A stretch of 64,000 bases of DNA from DASXKD01 sp963762735 (GTDB lineage: Bacteria > Actinomycetota > Actinomycetes > Streptosporangiales > Streptosporangiaceae): contig CAVXMG010000029.1 of the NCBI GenBank assembly GCA_963762735.1, forward strand, positions 1 through 64,000, written 5' to 3'. The position numbers and the translations under genes were made by a program. Of the stretch, positions 1 to 8,917 are shown piece after piece; the stretch's first letter is position 1; each line of letters opens with the position of its first letter. A model generated the notes under the pieces. That model was not told the origin of the DNA. It saw nothing but the letters and a program-made list of their open reading frames with translations, and did not search any database.

Positions 1-1030
1 GATCTCGACCCCGCGCAGCGCGAGCACGCCGCGCCCTGAGGGCACCTCCGTGGCGGGCAGGTCGACGCGGATCTCGTCGTCGTCGCGGACCGCCTCCTCG
101 GCGGCCGCCAGCCGCTCCTTGGCCTCGTCCAGGCGGTCCACATGGCCCGTGCGGAGCTTGCCCGCGGACACCTGGGCCTGCCGTTTGCGCTCGTTGGCCA
201 GGATCTAGGTACCGGCTGGTGTCCTGCATCTTACCATAGCGCCGCCGCCGGTGCGGCTTGATCCGGGCCTCCGTCGGCTCCGCGCTGCTGCCGTGGCACA
301 TCGACTCCACGGCCCGCACGTCACGCTCGGCGGCCTCCTGCTCTACGGCGGCCGCCTGCTCGTAGTCGCTGAGATTGCCGCCGTACAGCGCACCTGGCCG
401 GACCGCAGCTCGCCGATCTGGTCCACCAGTTCCAGGAGCTCCCGGTCGTGGCTGACGATCACCATCGCGCCCTTCCAGGAACAACGGCTTCGTACAGGCG
501 CTGCCGCGCGGCCAGGTCGAGATGTTGGTCGGCTCGTCAAGGAGCAGCGCCCTGGCCGCCGCAGGAACTCGGCGGCCAGGCCAGCAGCACCGCCTCCCCG
601 CCCGACAGCTCGCCGATCCGCCGGTCGAGCGGCACCCGCTCCAGGCCGAGCCGGTCCAGCGTGGCGCGGGCCCGTTCCCCGGCGTCCGTCCTCGCCGACG
701 CGGGCAGAGTTCTCCTCGCTGGCGTCCCGCCTCGATCGCCCGGACGGCTGCCACGACCCGGCGACGCCGAGCGCTTCGTCAACCAGGTCTCCGGCGCGCC
801 GAGCGCCAGGTTCTGCGGCGGATAGCCGAGTTCGCCCGCGACCGTGACCGAACCGGCCGTGGGCTTCAGCTCACCAGCGATCAGCCGCAGCAGCGTGGAC
901 TTGCCCGACCCGTTCACGCCGACGAGCCCGGTCCGCCCCGGGCTGATGACCAGTGAAAGGCCGGTGAACACGTCCGTCCCGTCCGGCCACGCGAACTCAG
1001 GCCGGAACAGGTGACGACAGGTGAAGGCGC
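1..1030 (-). pseudogene. ABC-F family ATPase, frame-broken and cut by window edge
   Basis: On the minus strand the pieces of one ABC-F protein (ribosome-acting, duplicated ATPase, no membrane domain) can be read in different frames. The N-terminal ATPase has a Walker A (GVNGSGKST) near 915-940 and a Q-loop-like GYPPQNLAL. A signature-like GELSGGE lies near 600-620. An MVIVSHDRELLELVDQ stretch lies near 440-480. The linker typical of the family (ERKRQAQVSAGKL) lies in 1-200. At least three frame changes and in-frame stops separate these parts, so no full-length product can be made. The second ATPase domain would lie beyond the left edge. Order and motifs make the family assignment firm; the exact start near 1,030 is a guess. 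Confidence 0.8.
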
Positions 1031-1676
1031 AGGCATGCAAGGCCCTTGCGGTGAGGTCTCCAGGGGCTGGCGAACACTCAACGACGCAACGGCCTGCTCC
1101 CATCAAGCGGCAATAAGACGCGGCGATACGATCCGCCGTCTCCACGGTAGTCCTCGCGGGGAAACGGGTACCGGTATCCGCCGGGGCGGGCCTGGTCAGC
1201 GAGGGACGAGGTCAGCCGTGGGAACCGGATGGCCCCGGGCCGTGCTGGCCGGGAGCCAGAGTCAGCGGAAACCACGGACCGAGGAGGCCCGGTCCCGGGC
1301 CGGGTCGGGGGGGATGAGCCAGCCCGGGAACCGGGGGATCGCGGGGCCGGGAACCGGACAGCCCAGAAACCGGGTTCCGGGGCGCGCCCAGTTACGTGGG
1401 AGTCAGCCAGAATCCAGAACGGTCAAGACCCCGGCCTGCTCGGCGTAGTAGCGCACTCACGGCGACGTGCTCGGCGATCTCGTGCAGCGTCCCTCGCCGC
1501 CGCGCGGCTCATCCCGGGCCGCGGCCCCGGCCGCCTCGTAACGCAGCACGTACCACCGGCCGAGCCGCCCGCTGGGCGGGCGACGGGGCTAATACTGTCT
1601 CAGACTGATCTGGCCTAATACTGTCCTCGCTCATACTTCGATCCTGGCCGAAGAATTGTTGCGCTAGCGTCGAAAT
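1031..1676. other. Intergenic region, no supported gene
   Basis: About 650 bases between the broken ABC-F gene and the regulator gene. Open frames here are GC-rich chance frames without recognisable protein sequence or a good ribosome-binding site. The promoter of the following gene is presumably in the slightly AT-richer last 60 bases. Confidence 0.5.
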
Positions 1677-2612
1677 ATGTCCGCACGGCCTGAGTTCATC
1701 GCCCGCGACGTCGACGTCGTGCCTGCCGCCGCCCTGATCGCCGAGCCGACCCGCGCCGCCATGATCACCGCCCTGCTCGACGACCGGCCGCTGGCCGCCG
1801 GGGAACTCGCCCGGCTGGCGGGCGTGAGCCCGGCCACGGCCAGCGCGCACCTGGCCCGGCTGCTGAACGGCGGCCTGGTCACGATGATCAAGCAGGGCCG
1901 GCACCGGTACTACCAGCTGGCCGGGCCTGAGGTCGCCGCCGCCATGGAGGCCCTGGCGCACCTCAGCAACGGCACCCCGGTACAGGTCCGCAGCCTGCGG
2001 GAATCCCGGGACGCCGCGGCACTCGCGGAGGCGCGGACGTGTTACGACCACCTCGCGGGCCGGGCCGGGGTCGCGCTGCTCGAAGCCCTGCTGGCCCGGG
2101 GGACCCTGGCGCCAGCCCCGGGCGGCGGCCAGCTGGCGGCATCCGGGCCGAACGGCGGCGCACACCCGGAGGACGGCGGGCTATCGGCAGACGCCCACGG
2201 CGGCCCCGCAAGGAACGGCTCCGCGGGGAACGGCTCCGCGGGGAACGGCCCCGCGGGGAACGGTGCCCCGGGCGGCGGCCGGGCGGGGCAGGCGGGCCGC
2301 CACGCCCGCGCCGCGCCGCAGGCGCCGATCCACCCCGAAGCGTTCGTGGTCACGGCGGACGGCATGGCCACGCTCACATCGTTTGGACTGAACATCGGCG
2401 CGCTGGAGAAAACCCGCCGCCGCTTCGCCGGCGCCTGCCTGGACTGGACGGAGCGCAAACCGCACCTGAACGGGGCGCTCGGCGCGGCCATGACCGCACG
2501 GCTGCTGGGACTCGGCTGGATCGAGCGGGGCAGCCGGCGCCGCGCGGTCCGGGTGACCCCGGCCGGCCGGGAGGGGCTGGCGGCGACCTTCGGCTGGTCC
2601 CTGGAGGGTTAA
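1677..2612 (+). CDS. ArsR-like winged-helix transcriptional regulator
   Basis: 311-residue DNA-binding protein. Residues about 15-85 form the winged helix: an LIAEPTRAAMITALLD helix, then the recognition part AGELARLAGVSPATASAHLARL and the wing GRHRYYQL. About residues 175-215 are a low-complexity Gly/Asn/Ala insert encoded by a 15-base tandem repeat. The C-terminal 90 residues (FGLNIGALEKTRRRFAGAC and onward) are the conserved second domain of this actinobacterial ArsR subfamily. The gene ends 30 bases before hutH on the same strand, so the two may be co-transcribed, but the link to histidine use is only positional. The ligand is unknown. Confidence 0.85.
   Translation: MSARPEFIARDVDVVPAAALIAEPTRAAMITALLDDRPLAAGELARLAGVSPATASAHLARLLNGGLVTMIKQGRHRYYQLAGPEVAAAMEALAHLSNGTPVQVRSLRESRDAAALAEARTCYDHLAGRAGVALLEALLARGTLAPAPGGGQLAASGPNGGAHPEDGGLSADAHGGPARNGSAGNGSAGNGPAGNGAPGGGRAGQAGRHARAAPQAPIHPEAFVVTADGMATLTSFGLNIGALEKTRRRFAGACLDWTERKPHLNGALGAAMTARLLGLGWIERGSRRRAVRVTPAGREGLAATFGWSLEG
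2212..2271 (+). repeat. 15-base in-frame tandem repeat (four units)
   Basis: Three near-perfect units of GGAACGGCTCCGCGG and a fourth degenerate one. They encode the repeated pentapeptide (S/P)AGNG inside the linker of the ArsR-like regulator. The unit is a multiple of three, so unit-number changes keep the frame. Confidence 0.85.
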
Positions 2613-2642
2613 CCGGTCCCGGGGGATGGCAGGCTGTCCTCC

Positions 2643-4181
2643 ATGCGAACTGTGACCGTCAACGGCGACGCGCTCACGATCGAGGACGTGGTGGACGTCG
2701 CGCGCGGCGCGGCCACCGCCGAACTCGCCCCCGGCGTCGCCGCCGCCATGGAGCCGAGCCGGTCCGTGGTCGCCGCCGCGATCGAGGGCGACGCACCCGT
2801 CTACGGGGTCAACACCGGGTTCGGCGCGCTCGCCGACACCAGCGTCGGCGCCCGCGACCTGGAAAAGCTGCAGGGTGCCATCGTCCGCTCGCACGCGGCC
2901 GGCACCGGCGAGCCGCTGGACGACGCGGCCGTCCGCGCCGTGCTCCTGCTCCGCGCCCGTACGCTCGCCGCGGGGTACTCCGGCGTCCGGGTCGACCTGC
3001 CTGCCCGGCTGATCGAAATGCTCGGCCTGGGCCTGCTGCCGGTCGTGCCCGGCAAGGGGTCCGTGGGCGCGTCCGGGGACCTGGCCCAGCTCGCGCACCT
3101 GGCCCAGACCCTGATCGGGGAGGGGCGGCTGCGCGGCCCGGGAGACCCGCTACGCGGCCTGCCCGCGGCCGAGGTGCTCGCCGAGCACGGGATCGTGCCG
3201 CTGCAACTGGCGCCCAAGGAAGGGCTGTCGCTGGTCAACGGCACCGAGCCGATGCAGGCGCTGCTCGCGTTCTCGATCATCGACGCCGAGATGCTGGTCC
3301 GGGCCGCCGACCTGGCCTGCGCCCTGTCGATCGAGGCGCTGCTCGGCACCGACCGGCCCTACGACGAGCGGGTCCAGGCGCTGCGGCCGCACCCGGGGCA
3401 GCTCGACAGCGCGGCCAACCTCCGGGCGCTGCTCGCCGGGTCCCCGCTGCTGGCCAGCCACCGGCACAGCAGGCACGCCGTCCAGGACGCGTACTGCCTG
3501 CGCTGCGCGCCGCAGGTGCACGGCGCGGTCAGGGACGTGCTTGGCTTCGCCCGCGGGATCCTGGAGACCGAGCTTGGCGCGGTGGTGGACAACCCCGTCG
3601 TCGTCCCCGACGGCGAGGTCATGACCACGGGGAACTTCCACGGGGAGCCGCTCGCGTTCGCCGCCGACATGCTGGCCATGGCCATCGCCGAGCTGGGCAG
3701 CATCAGCGAGCGCCGGGTGGACCGGATGCTCGACCCGGCGTTCTCCCGCGGCCTGCCGCCGTTCCTGGCGCCGGACGCGGGGACCAACTCGGGGTTCATG
3801 CTCGCGCAGTACACGGCCGCGTCCCTGGTCAGCGAGAACAAGGTGCTCGCGCACCCGTCAAGCGTGGACACGATCCCGACCTCGGGCAAGCAGGAAGACC
3901 ATGTCTCGATGGGGTGGACCGGGGTGCGGAAGCTGCGTGAGGTGGTCGCGAACGTGCGGACCTGCCTGGCGGTGGAGGTGTGTTGCGCGGCGCAGGGGGT
4001 CGACCTGCGGACGGACATCGCCGTGCCGAGTAAGCCGCTGCGGGCGGTGCATGCCGCCATCAGGGAACGGGTCCCGGTGATGGAGGTGGACCGGGAGGTC
4101 TCTGAGCAGATCATCACCGTGGACGAGCTGCTGCCCGGGCTGGTGGACGTGGCCGCCGCCAACTGCGGGGGCCTGCGCTAA
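2643..4181 (+). CDS. hutH: Histidine ammonia-lyase
   Basis: 512 residues, the usual length for histidine ammonia-lyase (EC 4.3.1.3), which deaminates L-histidine to trans-urocanate, the first step of histidine degradation in the cytosol. The Ala-Ser-Gly triad at 143-145, inside GSVGASGDLAQLAHL, cyclises on its own into the MIO electrophile. The catalytic-Tyr segment YGVNTGFG is at 54-61. The C-terminal part carries the family's TSGKQEDHVSMG stretch. Start ATG at 2,643 fits the normal N-terminus. No other hut genes lie in the window. An aminomutase or tyrosine ammonia-lyase of the same fold is possible but less likely from overall similarity. Confidence 0.95.
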   Translation: MRTVTVNGDALTIEDVVDVARGAATAELAPGVAAAMEPSRSVVAAAIEGDAPVYGVNTGFGALADTSVGARDLEKLQGAIVRSHAAGTGEPLDDAAVRAVLLLRARTLAAGYSGVRVDLPARLIEMLGLGLLPVVPGKGSVGASGDLAQLAHLAQTLIGEGRLRGPGDPLRGLPAAEVLAEHGIVPLQLAPKEGLSLVNGTEPMQALLAFSIIDAEMLVRAADLACALSIEALLGTDRPYDERVQALRPHPGQLDSAANLRALLAGSPLLASHRHSRHAVQDAYCLRCAPQVHGAVRDVLGFARGILETELGAVVDNPVVVPDGEVMTTGNFHGEPLAFAADMLAMAIAELGSISERRVDRMLDPAFSRGLPPFLAPDAGTNSGFMLAQYTAASLVSENKVLAHPSSVDTIPTSGKQEDHVSMGWTGVRKLREVVANVRTCLAVEVCCAAQGVDLRTDIAVPSKPLRAVHAAIRERVPVMEVDREVSEQIITVDELLPGLVDVAAANCGGLR

Positions 4182-4246
4182 CCCGGCCTGCGGCCGCTTC
4201 GGGGCGGGACTGGTCCGCCAGGCCTGCCCCCTCGCGGCGGTCTGGC

Positions 4247-4666
4247 TCACGTCCAGCGGAGCATGTCGTTCAGTTCGCCCTCGATGTCGATGAACTCGCC
4301 TTCCCGGCCAGCCGGGACGACCTCGAACGTCCGGAGCAGGAAACCGGTCATGGCGGTCAGCGGCGCTTCGAAGTGGGCCTGGCCGAACGGGGAGGAGAGC
4401 TCCAGGTTCAGCACGTCCCGGTGCGCCGCCGTGCTCGGCCACACCCGGACGTCGCCGTCCCCCGCGACGCAGTCGAGGCCCTCGGCAAGAAGGTCCCGCG
4501 CGAAAATCCACTCCACCGGGTCCTCAGTCCCCACGTGAAACGCCATCCGGATTGCGTATGGATCGTCCCCCCTGTAATACAAACCGGCGGTAAGCGGAAC
4601 TCCGCCATGTTCGGGGACGACAAGCCTCAGTCCAAGCTCCGCTGCGACGATGGCGCTGGTATTCAT
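4247..4666 (-). CDS. SsgA-like sporulation/cell division protein
   Basis: 139 residues, the size of SsgA-like proteins (SALPs), which are found only in morphologically complex actinomycetes and help position septa and remodel the wall during sporulation. Family landmarks are visible: the start of the domain LRLVVPEHGGVPLTAGLYY, then DPYAIRMAFHVGTEDPVEWIFARDLLAEGL, then GDVRVWPS, and the C-terminal FEAPLTAMTGFLLRTFEVVP. It is convergent with hutH, 65 bases away. Which SALP subgroup (SsgB, SsgD and so on) it belongs to cannot be decided here. Its presence supports a spore-forming host. Confidence 0.9.
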   Translation of the reverse strand: MNTSAIVAAELGLRLVVPEHGGVPLTAGLYYRGDDPYAIRMAFHVGTEDPVEWIFARDLLAEGLDCVAGDGDVRVWPSTAAHRDVLNLELSSPFGQAHFEAPLTAMTGFLLRTFEVVPAGREGEFIDIEGELNDMLRWT

Positions 4667-5259
4667 TATCGGCTCAACCTCTGCTTCGTCCGGCCCAGGG
4701 TGCCCCGGGAACTGTCGTCCAGCATTACGGCACGGGGAGTGGGTTAGTCCGGATGAGAGCCGTCACTACGAGGATTCCGCGAATGCCCCCGGCTCTAACC
4801 TCGGTCACTGCTCAACAAACCGGGCTTGAACTGGGCAAACGCAGCCGGTGGTGCTGGGAATCTTTCCCAGCCGCGGACCAGTCTCAGGGGCGATAACGTG
4901 GCAAGATGTCGTTCTCAACGATGCCTCCCGTAAAAGCTGGCCGTGCCTGCCACTCCATGATTCGCCCCTCATGACGGACAGGGATGCTATGTCCGAGAGG
5001 GGAAGCATACCTTCTTGGTATGAGGACAGGTGTGAGCTCCAGAAATACGGGGTAACCGACAGTATCGGTTTTCCTAATAATTCAGGAGAATCCGGGGCAG
5101 AAGGAATAACCGGGCTAATGGTAAGTTTTCACCGCCGCCGGTGTGAGCGGTCTGTGCGGCGCGGGTTCCGCCGCGGACCGCGTCCGGTGATTCCCGGCCC
5201 GGACCGCCGATGCGCTACTCTGTGGTGGCTGCGGGGCTCGTCACCGGCTCCGCGATCCT
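4667..5259. other. AT-richer intergenic region with inverted repeats
   Basis: No recognisable gene. Two short perfect inverted repeats stand out: CATACC/GGTATG at 5,006-5,022 with a five-base loop, and AACCGA/TCGGTT at 5,054-5,070 followed by TTCC. The stretch 4,950-5,130 is visibly less GC-rich than the surrounding sequence. A short open frame from ATG 4,971 (about 55-60 codons before it loses any protein-like look) has no clear ribosome-binding site and I do not call it. Confidence 0.5.
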
Positions 5260-5334
5260 GGGCGATTGGCTCAGCGGGAGAGCGCCTCGTTCACACCGAG
5301 GAGGTCACTGGTTCGATCCCAGTATCGCCCACCA
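5260..5334 (+). tRNA. tRNA-Val (anticodon CAC)
   Basis: Complete cloverleaf: acceptor GGGCGAT pairs with ATCGCCC (5,324-5,330); discriminator A, then encoded CCA at 5,332-5,334. The anticodon stem CCTCG/CGAGG closes the loop TTCACAC, giving anticodon CAC (valine, GUG codons). The T arm has the normal GTTCGATCC loop. The 3' half from 5,289 on is repeated elsewhere in the window, which marks this tRNA as an integration site. Confidence 0.95.
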
Positions 5335-5365
5335 GGTATAAGCCCAGATCAGAGACTCCAAGACA

Positions 5366-5394
5366 GGCCCTATCCCTCGTCTGAGGGTGGGGCC
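5366..5394 (+). terminator. Terminator-like hairpin after tRNA-Val
   Basis: GGCCC and CCCTC on the left arm pair with GAGGG and GGGCC on the right arm around a GTCT loop, about 30 bases after the tRNA. A related hairpin follows the tRNA-Val fragment at 53,486. Confidence 0.6.
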
Positions 5395-5423
5395 TTCAGG
5401 CTGTTTGGGAGGAACTTGGGAGA

Positions 5424-5660
5424 TCAACTTCTCGCTGCCCCCGGGGTGATGCGGGTTGTCAGGTGCCGGACGGTGCCGTTCGCGGAGCCGGTGTTCGCTT
5501 GGTCGCGGCAGTAGGGTGCCAGCATCTCGTCGAGCAGGGGGATGGGGGAGTGGCCGCAGATCGCGGCGCGGGCCCGCAGCGAGTCGTCCCAGCGGGCCTG
5601 GCCTGTGATCTTCTCCATCAGCCGCCGGGAGACCGCGCAGACCTGGCGACTCTGTGCCAC
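5424..5660 (-). CDS. Hypothetical small protein, doubtful
   Basis: 78-codon frame (or 64 from an internal ATG at 5,618). The central part has a protein-like composition (RARAAICGHSPIPLLDEMLA), but I recognise no family and see no convincing ribosome-binding site. It lies just inside the presumed integrated element and may be a remnant of a longer gene. Confidence 0.25.
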   Translation of the reverse strand: MAQSRQVCAVSRRLMEKITGQARWDDSLRARAAICGHSPIPLLDEMLAPYCRDQANTGSANGTVRHLTTRITPGAARS

Positions 5661-5953
5661 TCAAGTAACGCCGGACACGCCACCAACAGGCAGGGCAGAG
5701 TCAACCCGGCTATCACTGCGGGAGCTGTCACGATACGTAATGGCACTGATATCGGCCGGAAGCGCACACCGCCGCCGTTCTGGTCGGGTCTCGGCGTTCA
5801 GTCCGACTGCATCAACGGCGCGCAGAACTGGTGGGTCTGCGCGGCGAGATGAGCGTGGCGCGGGTATGTAGGCGGCGCTGCCGCTGGGTCGTGCATTCGC
5901 GTTCAGGTGTTGATGGTTCACCGGGCCGGGAGCTGCCGGAGCCGCGGGCCGGG

Positions 5954-6421
5954 TTAGCCGTGGGTGTCCTGCTGGTGCAGTTCGGTTTCGAGCAGGTCCA
6001 TGGCTTTGAGAAAGGCTTGCTGCTCGGCGGGGGTGAGCTGGTCCAGGACGCGGGCCAGTGGTTTGGCGGCGTCGTCGAGCCAGTGGCCGATCAGGGCTGC
6101 CTGGCCGGGGATGATCTGGACGATCGTGCGCCGCCGGTCGGCTGGGTCGGGGCGCCGCTCGACCAGGCCGGCCCGGTCAAGGTCGGCGAGCACGCCGCTG
6201 ACCGTGGGCAGGGTCAGGCCCAGCCGGGAGGCCAGTTCGCCGACGGTGAGCGGGCCGCCGCGGATCTGCTCCAGCGCGGCGACGTGCCGCGGGCTCAGCG
6301 GCGCGGGCGCGGGCGCGGCGCGGTCGTGCCAGCGCCGCATTCCCCTGGTCACGCGGGGGAACAGCTGCATCAGGCGCAGGCACAGCGCGGAGTGCTCAGA
6401 GCTGCCCGCCTGATCCGCCAT
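5954..6421 (-). CDS. MarR family transcriptional regulator
   Basis: 155 residues from the ATG at 6,421 (an upstream in-frame start would add 16 basic residues without typical sequence). It is a winged-helix repressor of the MarR type: the ALEQIRGGPLTVGELASRLGLTLPTVSG recognition region is followed by DLDRAGLVERRPDPADRRRTIV, the family's wing with its conserved D-x-R-R turn. It is divergent from the YceI gene, with a 110-base intergenic region that holds inverted repeats. Local control of the YceI gene, perhaps in response to a small aromatic or oxidant ligand, is an inference from that arrangement. Confidence 0.9.
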   Translation of the reverse strand: MADQAGSSEHSALCLRLMQLFPRVTRGMRRWHDRAAPAPAPLSPRHVAALEQIRGGPLTVGELASRLGLTLPTVSGVLADLDRAGLVERRPDPADRRRTIVQIIPGQAALIGHWLDDAAKPLARVLDQLTPAEQQAFLKAMDLLETELHQQDTHG

Positions 6422-6452
6422 GGCCGTTGCCTTCCTGGTGCGCCGCCTCGCC

Positions 6453-6512
6453 TTGACACTCGGGCCCAAGTCTATATGCTTTTGCTATCAAAACTGTTCT
6501 GTTTCGAGAAAC
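6453..6512 (+). promoter_or_regulatory. Promoter and candidate MarR operators for the YceI gene
   Basis: A -35-like TTGACA (6,453-6,458) and -10-like TATGCT (6,475-6,480) are 16 bases apart. Overlapping or following are TTTTG/CAAAA (6,480-6,493) and GTTTC/GAAAC (6,501-6,512), both symmetric. A GGAGGG ribosome-binding site precedes ATG 6,532. The position between divergent MarR and target genes is the usual one for such operators. Confidence 0.6.
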
Positions 6513-6531
6513 GAAATGTGCGGAGGGCGGC

Positions 6532-7080
6532 ATGACGTCGCAGGGACAATTGACCGGCTCGGCGCTGCAGGCGCTGGTCCAGGACGGCACGCTCACCGGG
6601 TCCTGGACCCTGGATCCAGCCAGGTCCCAGGTCCTGCTGGAGACCAGGCACACCTGGGGCCTGCTCCCGCTGCACGGCGTCTTCGGCCAGGTCACCGGCA
6701 CCGGCACGGTGACCGAGGCCGGGCAGGTCACCGGCACCCTCACCGTGGCCGCCGCCTCGATCGACACCAAGAACAAGATGCGCGACAAGGACCTGCGGTC
6801 GGCCAAGGTCTTCGACACCGCCAACCACCCCGACATCACTTACACCGTCGATGGCATGCAGCCCGCCAGCGGCGGCGCCCGGGTGACCGGCAGCCTGGCC
6901 GTCCGCGGCCGCACCCGCCCGCTGTCCTTCGACGCGAAGGTCTCCGCCACTGCAGACGAGGTGCGGCTGGACGCCGAGGTCCCAGTCAACCGGGCGGACT
7001 TCGGCCTGACATACAGCCCGCTGCGCATGGCGCCGATGCACAACACCATCGTCATCCACGCGGTGTTCACCCGCCCGTAA
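6532..7080 (+). CDS. YceI family protein
   Basis: 182 residues. YceI proteins are lipocalin-like beta-barrels that bind isoprenoid-type lipids and are often induced by stress. Visible here are GSWTLDPARSQV at the start, RHTWGLLPLHGVFG, the S-I-D-T-KNKMRDKDLRSAKVFD segment with the typical D-x-H-L-like position, and the end NRADFGLTY. No signal peptide is present, so it is probably cytoplasmic, as in many actinobacterial members. It is divergent from the MarR gene, with a GGAGGG site six bases upstream of the ATG. Confidence 0.9.
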   Translation: MTSQGQLTGSALQALVQDGTLTGSWTLDPARSQVLLETRHTWGLLPLHGVFGQVTGTGTVTEAGQVTGTLTVAAASIDTKNKMRDKDLRSAKVFDTANHPDITYTVDGMQPASGGARVTGSLAVRGRTRPLSFDAKVSATADEVRLDAEVPVNRADFGLTYSPLRMAPMHNTIVIHAVFTRP

Positions 7081-7242
7081 GCTCACCGCGCCACACCAGG
7101 CTCAACCCCACTCACGCTGGATAACCCACTCGTCCGCAGCCTGCACGCGAGAGCCGCCGTTAGGGACGCCGCCAGCGAAGAACTGTCAGCCGACGGTGAG
7201 CACACATATCTGGTCGTTTGGATGCGCTAGTGCAGCGCCGCG

Positions 7243-7590
7243 TTAATCCTTCGAGGGCTGGGTCCAGTCGTTGAGGTAGAGGAGCCCGGCGCAGTCGATG
7301 GCTTCTTCGGGGGTTCCGGTGGGCCAGCCGGACGGCAGGATGTTGGGTTCGTAGCCGTCGCGGCTTGCCAGGTAGATGGCGAATTCCCAGTGGTCGTGGT
7401 GGCCGTTCCATTTCAGCCGGCACAGTTTCCAGACGTCGCCGTCGGGGGTGGCGGCGTCGATGTAGGCGTAGCTGCCGCGCCAGCGCACGTCCAGGCTGCT
7501 CAGTTGCGGCCAGTGCTGTGCATGGTGGGCAGCGACCCGCCGTTGCAGCGTGGTTTTGGCGGTGTCGCTCAGTGGGGCCATGGGTTGCAT
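7243..7590 (-). CDS. Conserved hypothetical protein carried inside the IS630 element
   Basis: 115 residues, starting 13 bases inside the left end of the insertion sequence and oriented against the transposase. The sequence has the look of a small globular protein (WKLCRLKWNGHHDHWEFAIYLAS, GTPEEAIDCAGLLYLND). I recall similar short proteins of unknown function as common in actinobacterial genomes. A second ATG at 7,581 is an alternative start. Because it lies wholly between the terminal repeats it moves with the element; whether it affects transposition or is only a passenger is unknown. Confidence 0.7.
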   Translation of the reverse strand: MQPMAPLSDTAKTTLQRRVAAHHAQHWPQLSSLDVRWRGSYAYIDAATPDGDVWKLCRLKWNGHHDHWEFAIYLASRDGYEPNILPSGWPTGTPEEAIDCAGLLYLNDWTQPSKD

Positions 7591-7693
7591 GGTGCCCTGT
7601 TCCGGCGTGCCGGGCTGGTGGGGACCCGCGGTCACGGTAGTGATCTTCTTCGCGGCCGGTGCACCCCTCACCCCGGCCGCGGGGAGGAACACG

Positions 7694-8752
7694 ATGGCAG
7701 CGCCAGCGGCGTCCGTTTTGCTCCTAGACGATGCGATCCGAGAACCGCTGACGGCGCTGGCTCGTTCCCAGAAGGCACCCCATCGCCTGGTGATGCGGGC
7801 GCGGATCGTGTTAGCTGCCGCCGACGGCGTGCCCGGCGCGGCGATCGCCCGGATGCTGTCGCTCAGCGTGGACACCGTGCGGACCTGGCGTGGCCGGTTC
7901 ATCGGCGGCGGCATCGCGGGACTGGCTGACCGTCGCAGGCCAGGGCGGCCGCCCCGGTACGGCCCGGAGGTGCATCTGCGGATTGTCGCCACCGTCACCG
8001 GCCAAAGGCCCGAAGCCAGCTCGGTGTGGACACACGCGCTGATCGCCGGGCATCTCGCCGATGTCGGGATCTCCGCCTCCCAGATCGGGCGGATACTGGC
8101 CGGCCTAGACCTCAAACCCCACCGGGTGCGCGGCTGGCTGACCCGCCCCGACGACGCCGGCTTCTTCACCAAAGCCACCGCAGTATGCGACCTCTACCTG
8201 CACAGGCCCGCCGGATCGATCGTGGTATGCGTCGATGAGAAGACCGCCATCGGCGCCCGCAGCCGCAAGCACCCCGGACACCGCGCCGCGCCCGGCCAGG
8301 TAGCCCGCCGCGAATTCGAGTACATCCGCCACGGCACCGTGTCGATCATTGCCGCGCTGGACGTGCACTCCGGGCAGGTCATCACCGAAGCCATCAACCG
8401 CAACAACTCAGCGACATTCATCAGCTTCCTGACCATGCTCGACCAGCACCTCGATCCCAGGCTCACCATTCACCTCGTCCTGGACAACGGCTCCTCGCAC
8501 ACCTCCAAGGCCACCAGGACATGGCTGGCCACCCGCCCGCGTTTCCAAGCCCACCACACCCCGAAACACGCGTCCTGGCTCGACCAGGCCGAACTGTTCT
8601 TCTCGATCCTGACCCGCGGGCTCCTGCGCCGAGGCGAGTTCACCTCCCGCCAGGACCTCGCCGACAAGATCGAAAACTTCACAGTCGTCTACAACCGCAC
8701 CGCCAAGCCCTACCGCTGGACCTACGACGGCCGACCTCTCAAGGTCGCCTGA
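7694..8752 (+). CDS. IS630 family transposase
   Basis: 352 residues from ATG 7,694 (longer in-frame extensions upstream overlap the passenger gene). An N-terminal helix-turn-helix (AIARMLSLSVDTVRTWRGRF) is followed by a second DNA-binding helix set and a DDE catalytic domain: first Asp in VVCVDEKTAIG, second in HLVLDNGSSHTS, Glu in SWLDQAELFFSIL. The length is normal and the frame is intact, and together with intact ends this suggests the element may still be active. Confidence 0.93.
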   Translation: MAAPAASVLLLDDAIREPLTALARSQKAPHRLVMRARIVLAAADGVPGAAIARMLSLSVDTVRTWRGRFIGGGIAGLADRRRPGRPPRYGPEVHLRIVATVTGQRPEASSVWTHALIAGHLADVGISASQIGRILAGLDLKPHRVRGWLTRPDDAGFFTKATAVCDLYLHRPAGSIVVCVDEKTAIGARSRKHPGHRAAPGQVARREFEYIRHGTVSIIAALDVHSGQVITEAINRNNSATFISFLTMLDQHLDPRLTIHLVLDNGSSHTSKATRTWLATRPRFQAHHTPKHASWLDQAELFFSILTRGLLRRGEFTSRQDLADKIENFTVVYNRTAKPYRWTYDGRPLKVA

Positions 8753-8917
8753 CCCCGGAAGGACTAACGCGGCGCTGCACTAGCGAGTTACCGTTGTCGT
8801 TCGAGTCGCCCGCTCGTACCGACGAGCGAGCGTGTCCGATTCTGGGCCGCTATCGACAAGTTCGCCCGCCAGTTCGCCGGCTTGGTGCCAGCAGCATCAA
8901 CTGCGCGCTGCCGGGCC

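Larger units (their letters stand above)
7230..8780 (+). mobile_element. IS630-type insertion sequence, complete
   Basis: 1,551 bases between inverted ends that start GTGCAGCGCCGCGTTARTCC (left end at 7,230; right end to 8,780, one mismatch in about 23). Both ends abut the dinucleotide TA (7,228-7,229 and 8,781-8,782), and the joined flanks rebuild GCGCTAGCG. This agrees with IS630/Tc1-mariner insertion at CTAG with TA duplication. It carries a full transposase gene on the plus strand and a second gene on the minus strand. Confidence 0.9.

Noticed and set aside
2039..3940. Long plus-strand frame overlapping hutH
   Set aside because: Arg/Gly/Pro-rich shadow of hutH and of the regulator gene in another frame, with no family.
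7811..8053. Additional small genes inside the IS630 element
   Set aside because: They overlap the transposase in other frames and lack protein-like sequence.
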